A DNA stretch of 64,000 bases from Lacimicrobium alkaliphilum (GCF_001466725.1 NZ_CP013650.1:3906001-3970000), one strand, 5' to 3'; shown: positions 46,248-56,191, numbered from the stretch's first letter. Notes: generated by a model not told the origin, from the letters alone. A program made the numbers and translations.

Positions 46248-47788
46248 CTGCCACTCCGAAAGCCATACAGGCTATTGATGGCTGGCGGTTCCCTGGCCGC
46301 CATATTCTGTTGTAACGCGTCGGCATGTTTGGGCATCTGAGCCGCCATCTGTTGTAATTTTTGCTGATAGTCAGAGAACCAGGCCATGGCAGATGCCTGA
46401 CTCTGGCTGTCCAGACGAGCATCCAGATTCCCGGGATACTCCCCCTGCCCCAGTGCCACTGCCAGCCAACTGGCAGGCTGGAACAGACCCTGTCGGTATT
46501 CCAGCAGGTGCCCGGTTTCCCGGTACATGGCCAGACGTTCAGCCAGACTGTCAGGAATCTCCATCTGCGCGCAGTGTTGCCAGAAGGGCTCTGGGCGACG
46601 GTTTAGCTTGTAGTGCAGAATCAGGAAATCCCGCACCCGCTGGTATTCCAGTTCCATGGTACGGTTGAAGTACTGCCGCTCTGTGTCACCTATCTGTGTG
46701 CCCGGAAAACAAGCCAGCAACTGCTGGATAGCCACCTGAATCAGATACAGACTGGTAGACTCCAGTGGCTCCAGAAAACCCGATGACAGACCAATGGCAA
46801 CACAGTTTTTCACCCAGCTATGGCGGCGCCGTCCGGTCACAAATCTCAGTGACTTAGGGTCATTCAGTGCCATTTCCTGCAAACCGGATAGCAGAGTTTC
46901 CTCAGCCTGTTGATCAGACATAAATTCACCACAATACACCAGGCCGTTACCGGTTCGGTGCTGCAACGGTATACGCCATTGCCAGCCAGCTGCTGTGGCC
47001 CGGGAGCTGGTATAGACCGGAGGGTTACTATTCGCATCGCTTGGCACTGCCAGTGCTCTGTCACAGGGAAGCCAGCGCTGCCAGTTTTCATAGCCGGCGT
47101 GCAGATGTTGTTCAATCAGAACACCGGCGAAGCCGGAACAATCGATAAACAGATCCCCTTCCACCTCTCTGCCATCATCAAGTTTGAGGGCGCGAATATC
47201 GCCACTGCAATGCTGAGATACTGCTTCAACCCTGGCATCCAGCCACTCTACACCCTGCTCAATACAGCGCTCTCGCAGCAATTTCGCGTACAAGGTGGCA
47301 TCCATATGAAAGGCATAGTTGTAGGCTGATAAAGGATCATCGGGCTGCTCTTGCGGATAGCTGAAATGACCTCCCTGGGCCATTAAGACCGCCATCGAGT
47401 AATGATCATAGGGTTTCAGGCCGGCTTGTTGATGCTGGCGTAACCACAGCCAGTACTGATGAAAGGGAAGCCCATTGAGATCCTCGCCACTGAAACCGAA
47501 GGGATGAAAATAACTGGCGGCCTCCTTGCCCCACCCCTGAAACCGAATGGCCAGTTTATAGGTCGCACCCGTGGACTGGATAAACTGACTTTCATCCAGT
47601 CCAATCCATTGATTAAACTGGCGAATATGAGGGATAGTGGCCTCTCCGACACCTACAGTTCCAATCTGAGACGACTCCAGCAAGCAGATGTCGAATTCGC
47701 TGGCAGGCAAATATCTTACCAGGGCTGCTGCTGTCATCCATCCGGCGGTACCGCCACCTAAAATGATAATACGCTGTCGCTGCGACAC
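46244..47788 (-). CDS. Flavin-dependent tryptophan halogenase family protein (copy 3)
   Basis: A 514-residue halogenase-type flavoprotein with GGGTAGW (11-17), the catalytic lysine in TYKLA (K78), the WQWRIP box and GFLEPLEST, so it appears catalytically competent. The start is GTG at 47788. It is the first gene after the TonB receptor copy 2 and is separated from it by a strong intrinsic terminator, so its level is probably set by read-through. Its C-terminus is longer than copy 1 by about 20 residues. No signal peptide. Substrate unknown. Confidence 0.87.
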   Translation of the reverse strand: MSQRQRIIILGGGTAGWMTAAALVRYLPASEFDICLLESSQIGTVGVGEATIPHIRQFNQWIGLDESQFIQSTGATYKLAIRFQGWGKEAASYFHPFGFSGEDLNGLPFHQYWLWLRQHQQAGLKPYDHYSMAVLMAQGGHFSYPQEQPDDPLSAYNYAFHMDATLYAKLLRERCIEQGVEWLDARVEAVSQHCSGDIRALKLDDGREVEGDLFIDCSGFAGVLIEQHLHAGYENWQRWLPCDRALAVPSDANSNPPVYTSSRATAAGWQWRIPLQHRTGNGLVYCGEFMSDQQAEETLLSGLQEMALNDPKSLRFVTGRRRHSWVKNCVAIGLSSGFLEPLESTSLYLIQVAIQQLLACFPGTQIGDTERQYFNRTMELEYQRVRDFLILHYKLNRRPEPFWQHCAQMEIPDSLAERLAMYRETGHLLEYRQGLFQPASWLAVALGQGEYPGNLDARLDSQSQASAMAWFSDYQQKLQQMAAQMPKHADALQQNMAAREPPAINSLYGFRSGR

Positions 47789-47811
47789 CTGTTGTCTCAG
47801 TATTCAAAATG

Positions 47812-47850
47812 AAAAAAAGGTGCGCCCCGGTTAATCACCAGGAGCGCACC
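47812..47850 (-). terminator. Intrinsic terminator after TonB receptor copy 2
   Basis: On the minus strand, GGTGCGC (47850-47844) pairs with GCGCACC (47825-47819), with an inner GGT/ACC pairing, and is followed by seven T residues (47818-47812). It sits 26 bases past the receptor stop and 24 bases before the GTG of halogenase copy 3, so it separates a highly expressed receptor from its satellites. Confidence 0.85.
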
Positions 47851-47875
47851 CACACCACACACATTAGCGCACAAC

Positions 47876-50800
47876 TCAGAAGTTGGCCCGCATCACCAGG
47901 GCAATTCTGCGATCCGAGACAAACCATGAGCGTCCGGCTTCCAGACCTTCATTATTCAGCATCATAATGGTTTCCGACTGGGAGTTGGTCAGATTGGTGC
48001 CCTGCAATCCAATAGTGAAATTGTCATTCACATTGTAAAAGATTGAGCCATCCAACTGACCATGATCGTCGTACCACAATGGCGCCTTACTGATCACATC
48101 CCTGGTGGTGAGCAGATATCGGGAGCGCCAGTTGTATGCAAGACGCGCACTCCAGTCTCCTTTTTCATACATGCCTACCAGGTTGAAGGTGCGGTCTGAC
48201 TGCCCCTGCAAGGGCACATTATCCAGATCCACCCGAATACCCGTGTCATTGTCAGGATTGCCCACCCACTCTGCGTCATCCAGAGATTCTTCGTTATTGG
48301 GTACGCCACCAGCGTCGATATAGGTAAAGCTCGCCTGTACCCCCAAACCATCCCAGGGCTCCGGCAATTTATCGAAAAATTGCTGATAAGCAAGCTCAAG
48401 ACCATCCATCTTGCCCTTACCACCATTAGTGGTGGTGGTCACCAGATGGGTCTGTGAGGTACCGGTGCTCGGGTTGGTAAAGTTCTGGGCGAAAGCCCCC
48501 TGAATAAAGTAATTATCCAGTTCCTTGTGGAACAGGGTAACGCTCAACTGGCCTACATCAGCAAAGTACCACTCCAGCGCCACATCATACTGAATAGATT
48601 CCATTGGCTTGAGGAAAGGGTTACCACCGCTGCCGGTCCAGGCAGGTGTAAAGGCGTACTGGATGAGATTGTCCTCAGGCTGCGGCGGATTGTCAGGGTC
48701 CACCTCGTCCGTGGGTCTGACCGCTTCTATCGGCTCGGCACCTAAATTAGCGCGGTACTGTACATCCCCCATATCCGGCAGCGCCACAGCCTTGGAAAGA
48801 GCAAACCTGCCCACCAGATCATCGGTCAGTTCCACCTTAATATTAAAGCTCGGCAACCACATCTTGAAGGTAGTATCGGCCGCCAGTGCGGCTTCGGTAT
48901 CGTTACCATAGGCCTGTTCCTGGGCAGGCAGATAATTGACCTGCTCACCTATCCAGCGATTTTCCTCTGCTGCAAGGGCTTCTTCGAAACTGGCGTAAGT
49001 ACCATCGGCAATCTGCTGATTAACATAGGCCGTAACCACTTCAGGGGTAAGCTGGGTACCTCTTAACTCGCCAGGTGCCGGGAAGTCCGCCACCAAATCA
49101 GGGAAGGTAATAAAGCCCAGCGCCTCACGATTAAGCTCCACATAACGCATACCAATATTACCGCTGTAGCGCAGATCACCGTCCCCTTCAAAATTCAGCC
49201 GCAGATAGATGGCCTTATTGGTTTCGGTGGTGTCATTAATCTCGCCTGGGGTGAAAATACCAAATTCACTGTCCACGTTGTCACGCTGAGGATAGGGCTG
49301 CCAGCTACCACCAGCCGACATAAAGGGCTGACGGGCCGGATTGGCGCCCATAATAGAGCGCACATAGGCCTCTGTCGCATGAATGGTCTGATTGCCAGGG
49401 ATATTCGCCACATCACCGTCATGAAAATCTGACCAGTCCACCAGCTCAAAGTCGGACTCCGCGCCTTCCAGCGTATCCAGCCATCCAGCCGGGGCGGCAC
49501 CACTGAACTCAGGTGCCAATGCTCCCCAGTTCCAACTGGTGCTACGTACTATTTGTTCGCGCTTGGCATAACGTACGCCGGCCTGTAACGAGGTCAGGAT
49601 ACCTCTGTCTTGAAAGTGATATTCTCCGTCGAAACGCACGGCAAAGGAATCACCTTCCGAGCGCTCATAGTGATCCATGGCGCTGCGCAGGAAATAGGAA
49701 GTGGGATCCTGGAAGTAATTGCTGTCACCGGCAGGATCACCACTGAAGCCCGGATAACCACTGGCAAACAGATCCGGATTCTCATCCCGGTAACCCATCC
49801 AGGGTTCAATCAGCCGCACTGTTGGCGTAGAACCACGAACATCATATTCCTGTACGGCAAAGCTGCCGGTGTGTACCACCACATCGTCATCACTGGTTTC
49901 CGCCTGCACATACTGAATATCTGTGCTCAGGGTCAGGTAATCCGTGGCTTTCCATTCCAGATTCAGTGAGAAGTCTTCCACCAGGGTTTCGGTATCCTTA
50001 ACCCGGCTGTCAAACTGAGTTTTGTGACCAAACTGACTGCGGGCATTGTCACCCCAGGCGCGGGGTACACGATCGACGTTGCCGTCTGCAGCCCGCCAGC
50101 CATCCACACCCTGCGTGATAATCCCGGCTTCAAACAGCCCCTGATCATCAAACTCGAACTCAGTGCCCTCCATTGGCCTTGAGGTACGGGCGCCGAGTTC
50201 CTGATAACTGCCCTGATATTTTATCGCCTGCTCATGCCAGGACAGCCTGGCATCAGAGCGGATATACTGGAACGTAGCCAGGAAGGTTTCATCGGCATTT
50301 TCAAACTGCAAGGCCGTGGCAAAGCCTTTGCGCTCTCTGTCATCAAATTTGTTCAGCAGGTTGGAGGCATTGGGGATCCATACCACGCCCTCGCCATCGG
50401 CTCCGGCAAATTCCCCGGCACCTGGCAGGTTGTTGGCATAATAGGTAGTGTAGGCATCAGACTGGATACCGTGAGAGGCTCCATACAAACGGGAGTGAGC
50501 CAGGTTAAACAGCATGCCAAACTCGGCACCACTGTCGAGTTCAAATCTGTCACTGTATAAAGCGGAAAAGGTTGGGCTGCCTTTTTCGGCTAGATCTCCG
50601 TAGGAGTAGTCACCACCAAAGGCAAATACCCGACCGTCAGAATCAAAGGGCTTGCGGGTACGTAAGCTGACCGTACCACCGATACCACCTTCAATCATAT
50701 CGGCAGTCTGGTTTTTATAGATATCCACCCCGCCCATCAGTTCGGGCGACACATCCTGAAAAGACAGACCGCGGCCAGAGTTCGCCGTAAAAGAATCACG

Positions 50801-51205
50801 ACCGTTGAATTCACTGCGGGTCTGGGTCATACCACGAATAATGGCGCCGCTACCTTCCACGCTGAAATGGTCCGGATCATCGGGTCCGGCAAAGCGCTCA
50901 ATAGATACCCCAGGCACCCGCTGAATGGCTTCCAGTACACTGCGATCGGGCAGTACGCCGATATCTTCTGCAGAGATGCCGTCTACCACGGTATCAGAAT
51001 ACCTTTTCATATTCTGGGCACTTTGCAGATTGGCGCGGACACCTGTCACCTCAACGACTTCGACATCTTCACCTTTGTCTTCTGTAGCTTCGCCAGAGTC
51101 CTGTCCATAGGCACTGACCGACATACCGATCATCGCCATGGCCAACATCGACCTTTTGAATACGGGCAGTTGCCCTGCTTTGAAATTCGAACTGTTCCGC
51201 ACCAT
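47876..51205 (-). CDS. TonB-dependent receptor (copy 2), large carbohydrate type
   Basis: About 1109 residues. After a signal peptide ending near VSAYGQ, an acidic linker leads to the plug start VEVVEVTGVRANLQSAQN, EDIGVLPDRSVLEAIQRVPGVSIERF and IIRGMTQTRSEFNGRD; the barrel ends in LVMRANF with the C-terminal aromatic. The frame is open from 51295, but the ATG at 51205 has TTGGAG upstream and yields a normal signal peptide. The type matches receptors for complex plant glycans. It is followed by a strong terminator and then the halogenase genes, and lies downstream of a LacI-like operator and promoter at about 51562-51598. Substrate inferred as glucuronoxylo- or xylo-oligosaccharides. Confidence 0.93.
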   Translation of the reverse strand: MVRNSSNFKAGQLPVFKRSMLAMAMIGMSVSAYGQDSGEATEDKGEDVEVVEVTGVRANLQSAQNMKRYSDTVVDGISAEDIGVLPDRSVLEAIQRVPGVSIERFAGPDDPDHFSVEGSGAIIRGMTQTRSEFNGRDSFTANSGRGLSFQDVSPELMGGVDIYKNQTADMIEGGIGGTVSLRTRKPFDSDGRVFAFGGDYSYGDLAEKGSPTFSALYSDRFELDSGAEFGMLFNLAHSRLYGASHGIQSDAYTTYYANNLPGAGEFAGADGEGVVWIPNASNLLNKFDDRERKGFATALQFENADETFLATFQYIRSDARLSWHEQAIKYQGSYQELGARTSRPMEGTEFEFDDQGLFEAGIITQGVDGWRAADGNVDRVPRAWGDNARSQFGHKTQFDSRVKDTETLVEDFSLNLEWKATDYLTLSTDIQYVQAETSDDDVVVHTGSFAVQEYDVRGSTPTVRLIEPWMGYRDENPDLFASGYPGFSGDPAGDSNYFQDPTSYFLRSAMDHYERSEGDSFAVRFDGEYHFQDRGILTSLQAGVRYAKREQIVRSTSWNWGALAPEFSGAAPAGWLDTLEGAESDFELVDWSDFHDGDVANIPGNQTIHATEAYVRSIMGANPARQPFMSAGGSWQPYPQRDNVDSEFGIFTPGEINDTTETNKAIYLRLNFEGDGDLRYSGNIGMRYVELNREALGFITFPDLVADFPAPGELRGTQLTPEVVTAYVNQQIADGTYASFEEALAAEENRWIGEQVNYLPAQEQAYGNDTEAALAADTTFKMWLPSFNIKVELTDDLVGRFALSKAVALPDMGDVQYRANLGAEPIEAVRPTDEVDPDNPPQPEDNLIQYAFTPAWTGSGGNPFLKPMESIQYDVALEWYFADVGQLSVTLFHKELDNYFIQGAFAQNFTNPSTGTSQTHLVTTTTNGGKGKMDGLELAYQQFFDKLPEPWDGLGVQASFTYIDAGGVPNNEESLDDAEWVGNPDNDTGIRVDLDNVPLQGQSDRTFNLVGMYEKGDWSARLAYNWRSRYLLTTRDVISKAPLWYDDHGQLDGSIFYNVNDNFTIGLQGTNLTNSQSETIMMLNNEGLEAGRSWFVSDRRIALVMRANF

Positions 51206-51561
51206 TGATATGCTCCAATAACTATTCTTTTTATGCCACCCGCATCTGATGGTGTTGCCGGGTGATGTCATCAGACCTGCCGGATCGCCGGACAAGCCAA
51301 TTTGTGGACTGTTACTTTTTGTTGCTCAGATAACTGAGCTGCAAAGGTTTTCAGCCCGAGATACCGCACTGATACAGCCTTGTATAGATAGTGCGTTAGG
51401 GATAACAAGGGGTCAAACCAACTCAAAAAAAACGCAAACAATAAAACATAATTCGCAACATTTTCTTAACATTAAAAACAACAGCCTTATAACTATAAAA
51501 TACTTAAAATTCATCCACTTAATACAAACCAGGACAGCTACACCCGACCCGAACAAGCAAA

Positions 51562-51589
51562 TTATTAGCTGCCGGGAAGAAAACTGCAA
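51562..51589 (-). promoter_or_regulatory. Candidate promoter of TonB receptor copy 2
   Basis: On the minus strand, TTGCAG (51589-51584) and TAATAA (51567-51562) are 16 bases apart. The -35 box overlaps the LacI-like operator at 51585-51598, which would let a repressor block it directly. Confidence 0.4.
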
Positions 51590-51598
51590 ACGTTTTCA
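51585..51598. promoter_or_regulatory. LacI-family-like operator upstream of TonB receptor copy 2
   Basis: TGCAAACGTTTTCA differs from the perfect palindrome TGAAAACGTTTTCA (63637) at one base. It lies between the end of the GH115 gene and the receptor, 380 bases before the receptor ATG, and overlaps the best promoter candidate. Confidence 0.65.
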
Positions 51599-51647
51599 TA
51601 AGGATTTTGTTAGTTTTTTGTTGCAAGGACGTCTTTGCCTGCTGTAT

Positions 51648-54497
51648 TTAGCGCACAAACTGACTCTGGGGGGGGCCTAAATAACTGTCTCGCAGATCGC
51701 CGGTATCGATCACCAGTTTCTGCAACACGGCACCAGGATCGACGAGGTAAACTCGCAATTGATATTGACCAGGTTTTTCTACCTGTAATTTATGGCTGGC
51801 TCGGCGCACACCATCGAGTACCGATTGCTCCCAGGCCCGCTGACTATTATCCGCCAGAATATCCACTATCTGTGGTTTCTCCTCGCCCAGCGCCACGGCG
51901 AAGCGCAGCCCCCGGTCGGGCACAAAATCCAGTGTCGGGGCAACTATTGCATGCAGCTCAAATTCACCGGTGGAGTGAAAATACAGGGGATATTGCAGAT
52001 AGGGTGCAGCACTGAGATCCGTTATTTCCATATCCTGCCCGGTAACCGCAGACACCGAGGAATGGGTGCGCCCATGACCGGGAATCTCCTGCCAATACGC
52101 GCCATCGCGGTTACCCACCACTTTGGCGCTGGCCGCTTCGAGGGAAATATAGCCGTCGGCTTCCACAAACCCTTGTGGCTTGTCCGCCGGTTTATATGCC
52201 GACACCTTAATATGAGCAGCGCCCCAGCCGGTTCCCTGGATGACCACTTCCCCCTGACTGTGGCCAGCTGGTGTCTTATCCCAGTCGATACTGACCCGGA
52301 TTTTTTGTTGCTGCTCAATATTGCCTTGTGTCTGGCTTAACGTAATCCAGTCTGCCACGGCCCTGGCTTTAAATTCAAAAGGCTGGGTGCCTTTGTTAAA
52401 GACTTCGATATAACGTTCGGCCTGGCCATGGGGATAAAAGGTATCCAGCGACAGCGTCTGGCCCTGGTATTCACTGATGGGCCAGGAGTGATCTGACCCC
52501 TCTGGTGCCACGCCCATATCCGCCACTTCCATGGGTTCGGCCACCGATACCACCGGCATCAGATTAGCCGGCGGGTTACGCCAGTAGGTGTAACCTATGT
52601 GAGGCTGAGACATCATATGGTTCCAGCGGCCCTCTCCCAGGCCATGATATTTTTCGGTTAGCTGTGCATCCTGATGAAACCAGTAGCGCACCTGTTCGGC
52701 CCAGTAATTAGTGCTGACCCGGCCCTGCTCTCCATGCAAACGGTTCATCGCCACTGCCCGGTTAAGCTCAAACACCGCCTGAGTGGCCTTGAGAGGATGA
52801 GACACCAGTTGTACATAAGCGTCCTGTTGCTGCGCGGCTAATTGCTGTTCAACAAGGTCGGATTTTTCAACCAGCTGCGCCAGTTCCGTTGAGATCCGCC
52901 CGGCCTCATCGTAATGAAAAATACTGTAAGTGTCCGGCTCCACCGCTTCGGGCTTGCGCCGGCCATTGTGACGGGTATAGCCCTGGATCAGTTCCGCCAC
53001 AGTTTGGGCATGCTTCTTACCAAACTGCTGCGCTGCCCAGTCGATGGCAAACTGCTGCAGATTGTCCGCCCTGAAGTCTTCAGGGTTCCAGGCCATACGC
53101 AGGAAAAAGTCGATGGGAAATTCCATCGGTTTAAGATCGCCCACATTAACAATCCAGATACGATCGGCCTGATACTGCCAGGCCAGATTCATCTGCTCCC
53201 AGATCTTGGCCATTGGCACCGTATTGATCCAGCGGTAGGAACGGGGGCCACCCACATAGTCAAAGTGATAATACACTCCGGCTCCGCCCTCGCGACCGCG
53301 TTCATCGGCGGTAGGCAGGCGACGGATATTGCCAAAATTATCATCGGCCCACAGCAGGGTCACATCATCAGGTACGCGCATTCCGCGCTCATAGAAGCCC
53401 TGAACCTCCTTGTACAGCGCCCAGACCTGCGGCACTTCGCTGATATCTGTGTCGGTGAAAGTATTGCGCAGAATCTCTCGTTGGTCGGCCACCACCTGCT
53501 CGAGTAGGCCGATATTCTCGCCTTCACTCATGGGCTCGTCTTCCTGACCACGCATGCCCAGAGTAAAAATACTTTCCAGCTCCTTATGCCGGCGGGCGCC
53601 CTCCTGCCAGAACTGATAGATATTGTCGCGATTGGTGGAGTATTCCCAGGGCCCTTCACCATAGCGGTTCCATTCCTTGTCGGCGCGCATCATGGGTTCA
53701 TGGTGACTGTTGCTCATTACGATACCCATTTCATCGGCAAGAATGGGATTCAGTGGATCATCATCGGCAAAGGCATTGTTCCACATAGCAGGCCACAGAA
53801 AATTGGCCTTAAGGCGCAACAACAACTCAAACACATGCACGTAAAACTGACTGTTATAGCCGCCAAATTTCTCCGCGGTCCAGTTACTCAGGGCCGGGTG
53901 CTCATCGTTCAGAAAGATACCGCGGTATTTAACCTTCGGCGCATCGGTTATCAGGGTATCGGCTTTGATATGTAGCTGTTCGCGTTTTATCACCGGCACA
54001 TCGGCCCACCAGTACCAGGGTGAGACACCGATGGTCTCGGCCAGATCGTAGACCCCGTAAATGGCGCCTCGTTTGTCACTGCCTACTATCACCAGCGCCT
54101 GCTCAACGCCTGGCAGAGGCTGTCTGACTGTCTGAATCTGATAGGCTTCCCATTTGCCGCGAATGGCACTGACATCCAGCTTACCGGCAGCCACCAGTTG
54201 GTTCACCAGGTCACTGTTATCCAGACTGCCGATAATCAGCATCTGTGGTGCCTGTTCGGTATGACTGATGCTCAGTTGCCGTCCGCTGACCTTATGAATA
54301 TCCTGCTGCAGACTGCGCACTGCGCGCAGCAGGCCTTTGTGATCATCGCTGTCTGTGCGGATCAGAGCCTGGCTGCTTTGTGCCACCAGCGCAAAATCAC
54401 CTTCAGCCGGTTGCTCAGTCAGATAACCTGCTGGTAAAGACCACACCGTCCGGGTGAACAATACCAATCCCAGCCATAGCAAATGGCGCTTTCTCAT
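51648..54497 (-). CDS. GH115 xylan alpha-1,2-glucuronidase, exported
   Basis: A 949-residue family GH115 enzyme. A signal peptide (ending near TVWSLP) precedes an N-terminal alpha/beta domain (LLRAVRSLQQDIHKVSG), the barrel with KYRGIFLNDEHPALSNW, LKANFLWPAMWNNAF and MGIVMSNSHHEPM, then helical and C-terminal beta domains ending near the stop. The length and motif order agree with characterised glucuronidases. It removes (4-O-methyl)glucuronic acid side chains from xylan, including internal ones. It is the last gene of the GH9-GH10-GH43-GH115 operon, with 2 bases between it and the GH43 gene. Released uronic acid could feed the pathway that includes ManD. Confidence 0.93.
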   Translation of the reverse strand: MRKRHLLWLGLVLFTRTVWSLPAGYLTEQPAEGDFALVAQSSQALIRTDSDDHKGLLRAVRSLQQDIHKVSGRQLSISHTEQAPQMLIIGSLDNSDLVNQLVAAGKLDVSAIRGKWEAYQIQTVRQPLPGVEQALVIVGSDKRGAIYGVYDLAETIGVSPWYWWADVPVIKREQLHIKADTLITDAPKVKYRGIFLNDEHPALSNWTAEKFGGYNSQFYVHVFELLLRLKANFLWPAMWNNAFADDDPLNPILADEMGIVMSNSHHEPMMRADKEWNRYGEGPWEYSTNRDNIYQFWQEGARRHKELESIFTLGMRGQEDEPMSEGENIGLLEQVVADQREILRNTFTDTDISEVPQVWALYKEVQGFYERGMRVPDDVTLLWADDNFGNIRRLPTADERGREGGAGVYYHFDYVGGPRSYRWINTVPMAKIWEQMNLAWQYQADRIWIVNVGDLKPMEFPIDFFLRMAWNPEDFRADNLQQFAIDWAAQQFGKKHAQTVAELIQGYTRHNGRRKPEAVEPDTYSIFHYDEAGRISTELAQLVEKSDLVEQQLAAQQQDAYVQLVSHPLKATQAVFELNRAVAMNRLHGEQGRVSTNYWAEQVRYWFHQDAQLTEKYHGLGEGRWNHMMSQPHIGYTYWRNPPANLMPVVSVAEPMEVADMGVAPEGSDHSWPISEYQGQTLSLDTFYPHGQAERYIEVFNKGTQPFEFKARAVADWITLSQTQGNIEQQQKIRVSIDWDKTPAGHSQGEVVIQGTGWGAAHIKVSAYKPADKPQGFVEADGYISLEAASAKVVGNRDGAYWQEIPGHGRTHSSVSAVTGQDMEITDLSAAPYLQYPLYFHSTGEFELHAIVAPTLDFVPDRGLRFAVALGEEKPQIVDILADNSQRAWEQSVLDGVRRASHKLQVEKPGQYQLRVYLVDPGAVLQKLVIDTGDLRDSYLGPPQSQFVR

Positions 54498-54499
54498 TA

Positions 54500-56191
54500 T
54501 TATTCCCCTGTTTCCAGTCGGGCATGCAATCCCAGCATGGTGCCGACAAAACCGCCAGCCACCTCGGTGCTCAGCAATTTGCCATCCTGTTTTCCGCCTA
54601 ATGAGTGCCAGTCTCCGCTACCAATTGAATAAAGAAATTTGATCTGTCCTGGTTTGCCTTCAACCTTCAGTCTGACCGGCTCTGATGAAGGTTGAATTTG
54701 TTGGGAGGCAACCTGCTCAGGCTCACCGTCACCGGCTCGCTCCAGAAACACCTGATAGCCCTCTGTGTCGGCGCGCACGCCCAGATAAAAGTGATAGGAC
54801 TCGTTCTGAAAGGCGGCGATCCCCGCTGACATTCCCTCCTCAGGCAGACTGAGTGCGGTACTGGCGGTAAAATGCATATGCTGCTGACGTCGTGCCACAA
54901 AGGCGGGCTGAGCCATGCTGTCCAGCCCTGCGCTTTTGGCCTGTAATAGCAGCCTTTGTTGGTCCAGATTCAGCCAGCTACGATCAAATTCCCGCAACAG
55001 ATTCCAGTGGACGTTCAATGCTTTACCATCAAAGTTATCCCGCCAGCTGAAATTGCCGGTAAGAGGCTCCGTCACCGGCACTTGCGGCAGCCCTCTGGGC
55101 GTATCCGGACGATAAGGGACGGGCTCGCCGGCTGGAAGGATATGCGGCCAGCCGTTTTGCCAGTTAACCGGCAGCAGGAAGCTTTCCCGGCCGGTGTTGT
55201 AATAGGTCTGCTGATAAGCGCGGGTGGCCAGAAATATGGCCCACCACTGGCCATCCGGCAGTTGCACAAAATCCGCATGACCGGCGGTAGTAACAGGGTC
55301 TGGTCTGTCTATTTCCAGATCCCGCTGGGTCAGAATGGGATTGCCGCTGTAAGGCTCAAAAGGCTTGTCCAGAGAGCGGGTGCGGAACATCACGGCAGAA
55401 TGGTTATAGCCGGTGCCGCCCTCTGCACACAACAAATAATACCAGCCCTGATGCCGGAACAGATGGGGCGCCTCAATCCAGATAGGCTGTTTGCTCAGAT
55501 CCACGCCGCCATTAACAATCAGCTTCCGTGATTCTGGCAACACAGTCTGAGTTTCTGGATCATATTCCCATAGCCAGATAGCCCGGTGGCCTTCATACAA
55601 GGGCTCGTCAGGAGGAGGCCCGTTGTGGGTGATATAAACTCTGCCATCATCGTCAAAGAAAATATCCGGGTCGATACCGTCTATTTCAGGCAACCACACA
55701 GGATCTGACCAGGGACCCGCCGGATCTTCAGCGGTAATAATAAAATTGCCGCCACTGTCTACCGCCGTGGTGATCAGATAGAACAGGCCATCGTGATAAC
55801 GCAGAGTGGGTGCGAAAATACCGCGGGAGATCTGTAGTCCGCTGAATTCTGTCTGCGAAGACCGGTTCAGAGCATGGCCTATCAGTTGCCAGTTGACCAG
55901 ATCGCGGCTGTGCAGAATCGGCAGCCCCGGCGTGTAGGCAAAGGAGGACACCGCGATATAGTAATCATCTCCTTTGCGGGTGATACTGGGATCGGGGAAA
56001 AAGCCCGCCGCCATCGGGTTCTGATACTCACCCTTAGCCAGTGGTTCTGCAAAAACCGGATCCTGCCCCTGATAGTCAAACCAGTGGAAACTGGCTTGTG
56101 GCTTCGGATCAGCCACCACAGCCGATGCCATCATCAGTGAGCTCATACTAAACGCCACACAGCCGATTAAAATCAGGGCAGGACTCTTCAT
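54500..56191 (-). CDS. GH43 xylosidase/arabinofuranosidase with C-terminal beta-sandwich domain, exported
   Basis: A 563-residue enzyme. An export signal (ending near SAVVAD; a cysteine at position 11 leaves a lipoprotein possible) leads into a GH43 propeller with the catalytic triad in FFPDPSI (D67), GIDPDIFF (D174) and WIEAPHLF (E240). After about residue 360 a concanavalin-like beta-sandwich follows (FSWRDNFDGKALNVHWN...), as in GH43 subfamilies 10-12 beta-xylosidases. It should trim xylo-oligomers or arabinose branches in the periplasm. It overlaps the GH10 xylanase gene by 4 bases. It is unlike the cytosolic GH43 at 23653. Confidence 0.9.
   Translation of the reverse strand: MKSPALILIGCVAFSMSSLMMASAVVADPKPQASFHWFDYQGQDPVFAEPLAKGEYQNPMAAGFFPDPSITRKGDDYYIAVSSFAYTPGLPILHSRDLVNWQLIGHALNRSSQTEFSGLQISRGIFAPTLRYHDGLFYLITTAVDSGGNFIITAEDPAGPWSDPVWLPEIDGIDPDIFFDDDGRVYITHNGPPPDEPLYEGHRAIWLWEYDPETQTVLPESRKLIVNGGVDLSKQPIWIEAPHLFRHQGWYYLLCAEGGTGYNHSAVMFRTRSLDKPFEPYSGNPILTQRDLEIDRPDPVTTAGHADFVQLPDGQWWAIFLATRAYQQTYYNTGRESFLLPVNWQNGWPHILPAGEPVPYRPDTPRGLPQVPVTEPLTGNFSWRDNFDGKALNVHWNLLREFDRSWLNLDQQRLLLQAKSAGLDSMAQPAFVARRQQHMHFTASTALSLPEEGMSAGIAAFQNESYHFYLGVRADTEGYQVFLERAGDGEPEQVASQQIQPSSEPVRLKVEGKPGQIKFLYSIGSGDWHSLGGKQDGKLLSTEVAGGFVGTMLGLHARLETGE

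Larger units (their letters stand above)
51206..51647. other. Gene-free leader region of TonB receptor copy 2
   Basis: No credible gene is seen in this 442-base stretch. It holds the operator and promoter listed separately at its right end, leaving a leader of roughly 350 bases before the receptor ATG. The middle (51420-51530) is strongly A+T-rich. A leader this long could carry post-transcriptional control, but I recognise no riboswitch or attenuator. Confidence 0.5.
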
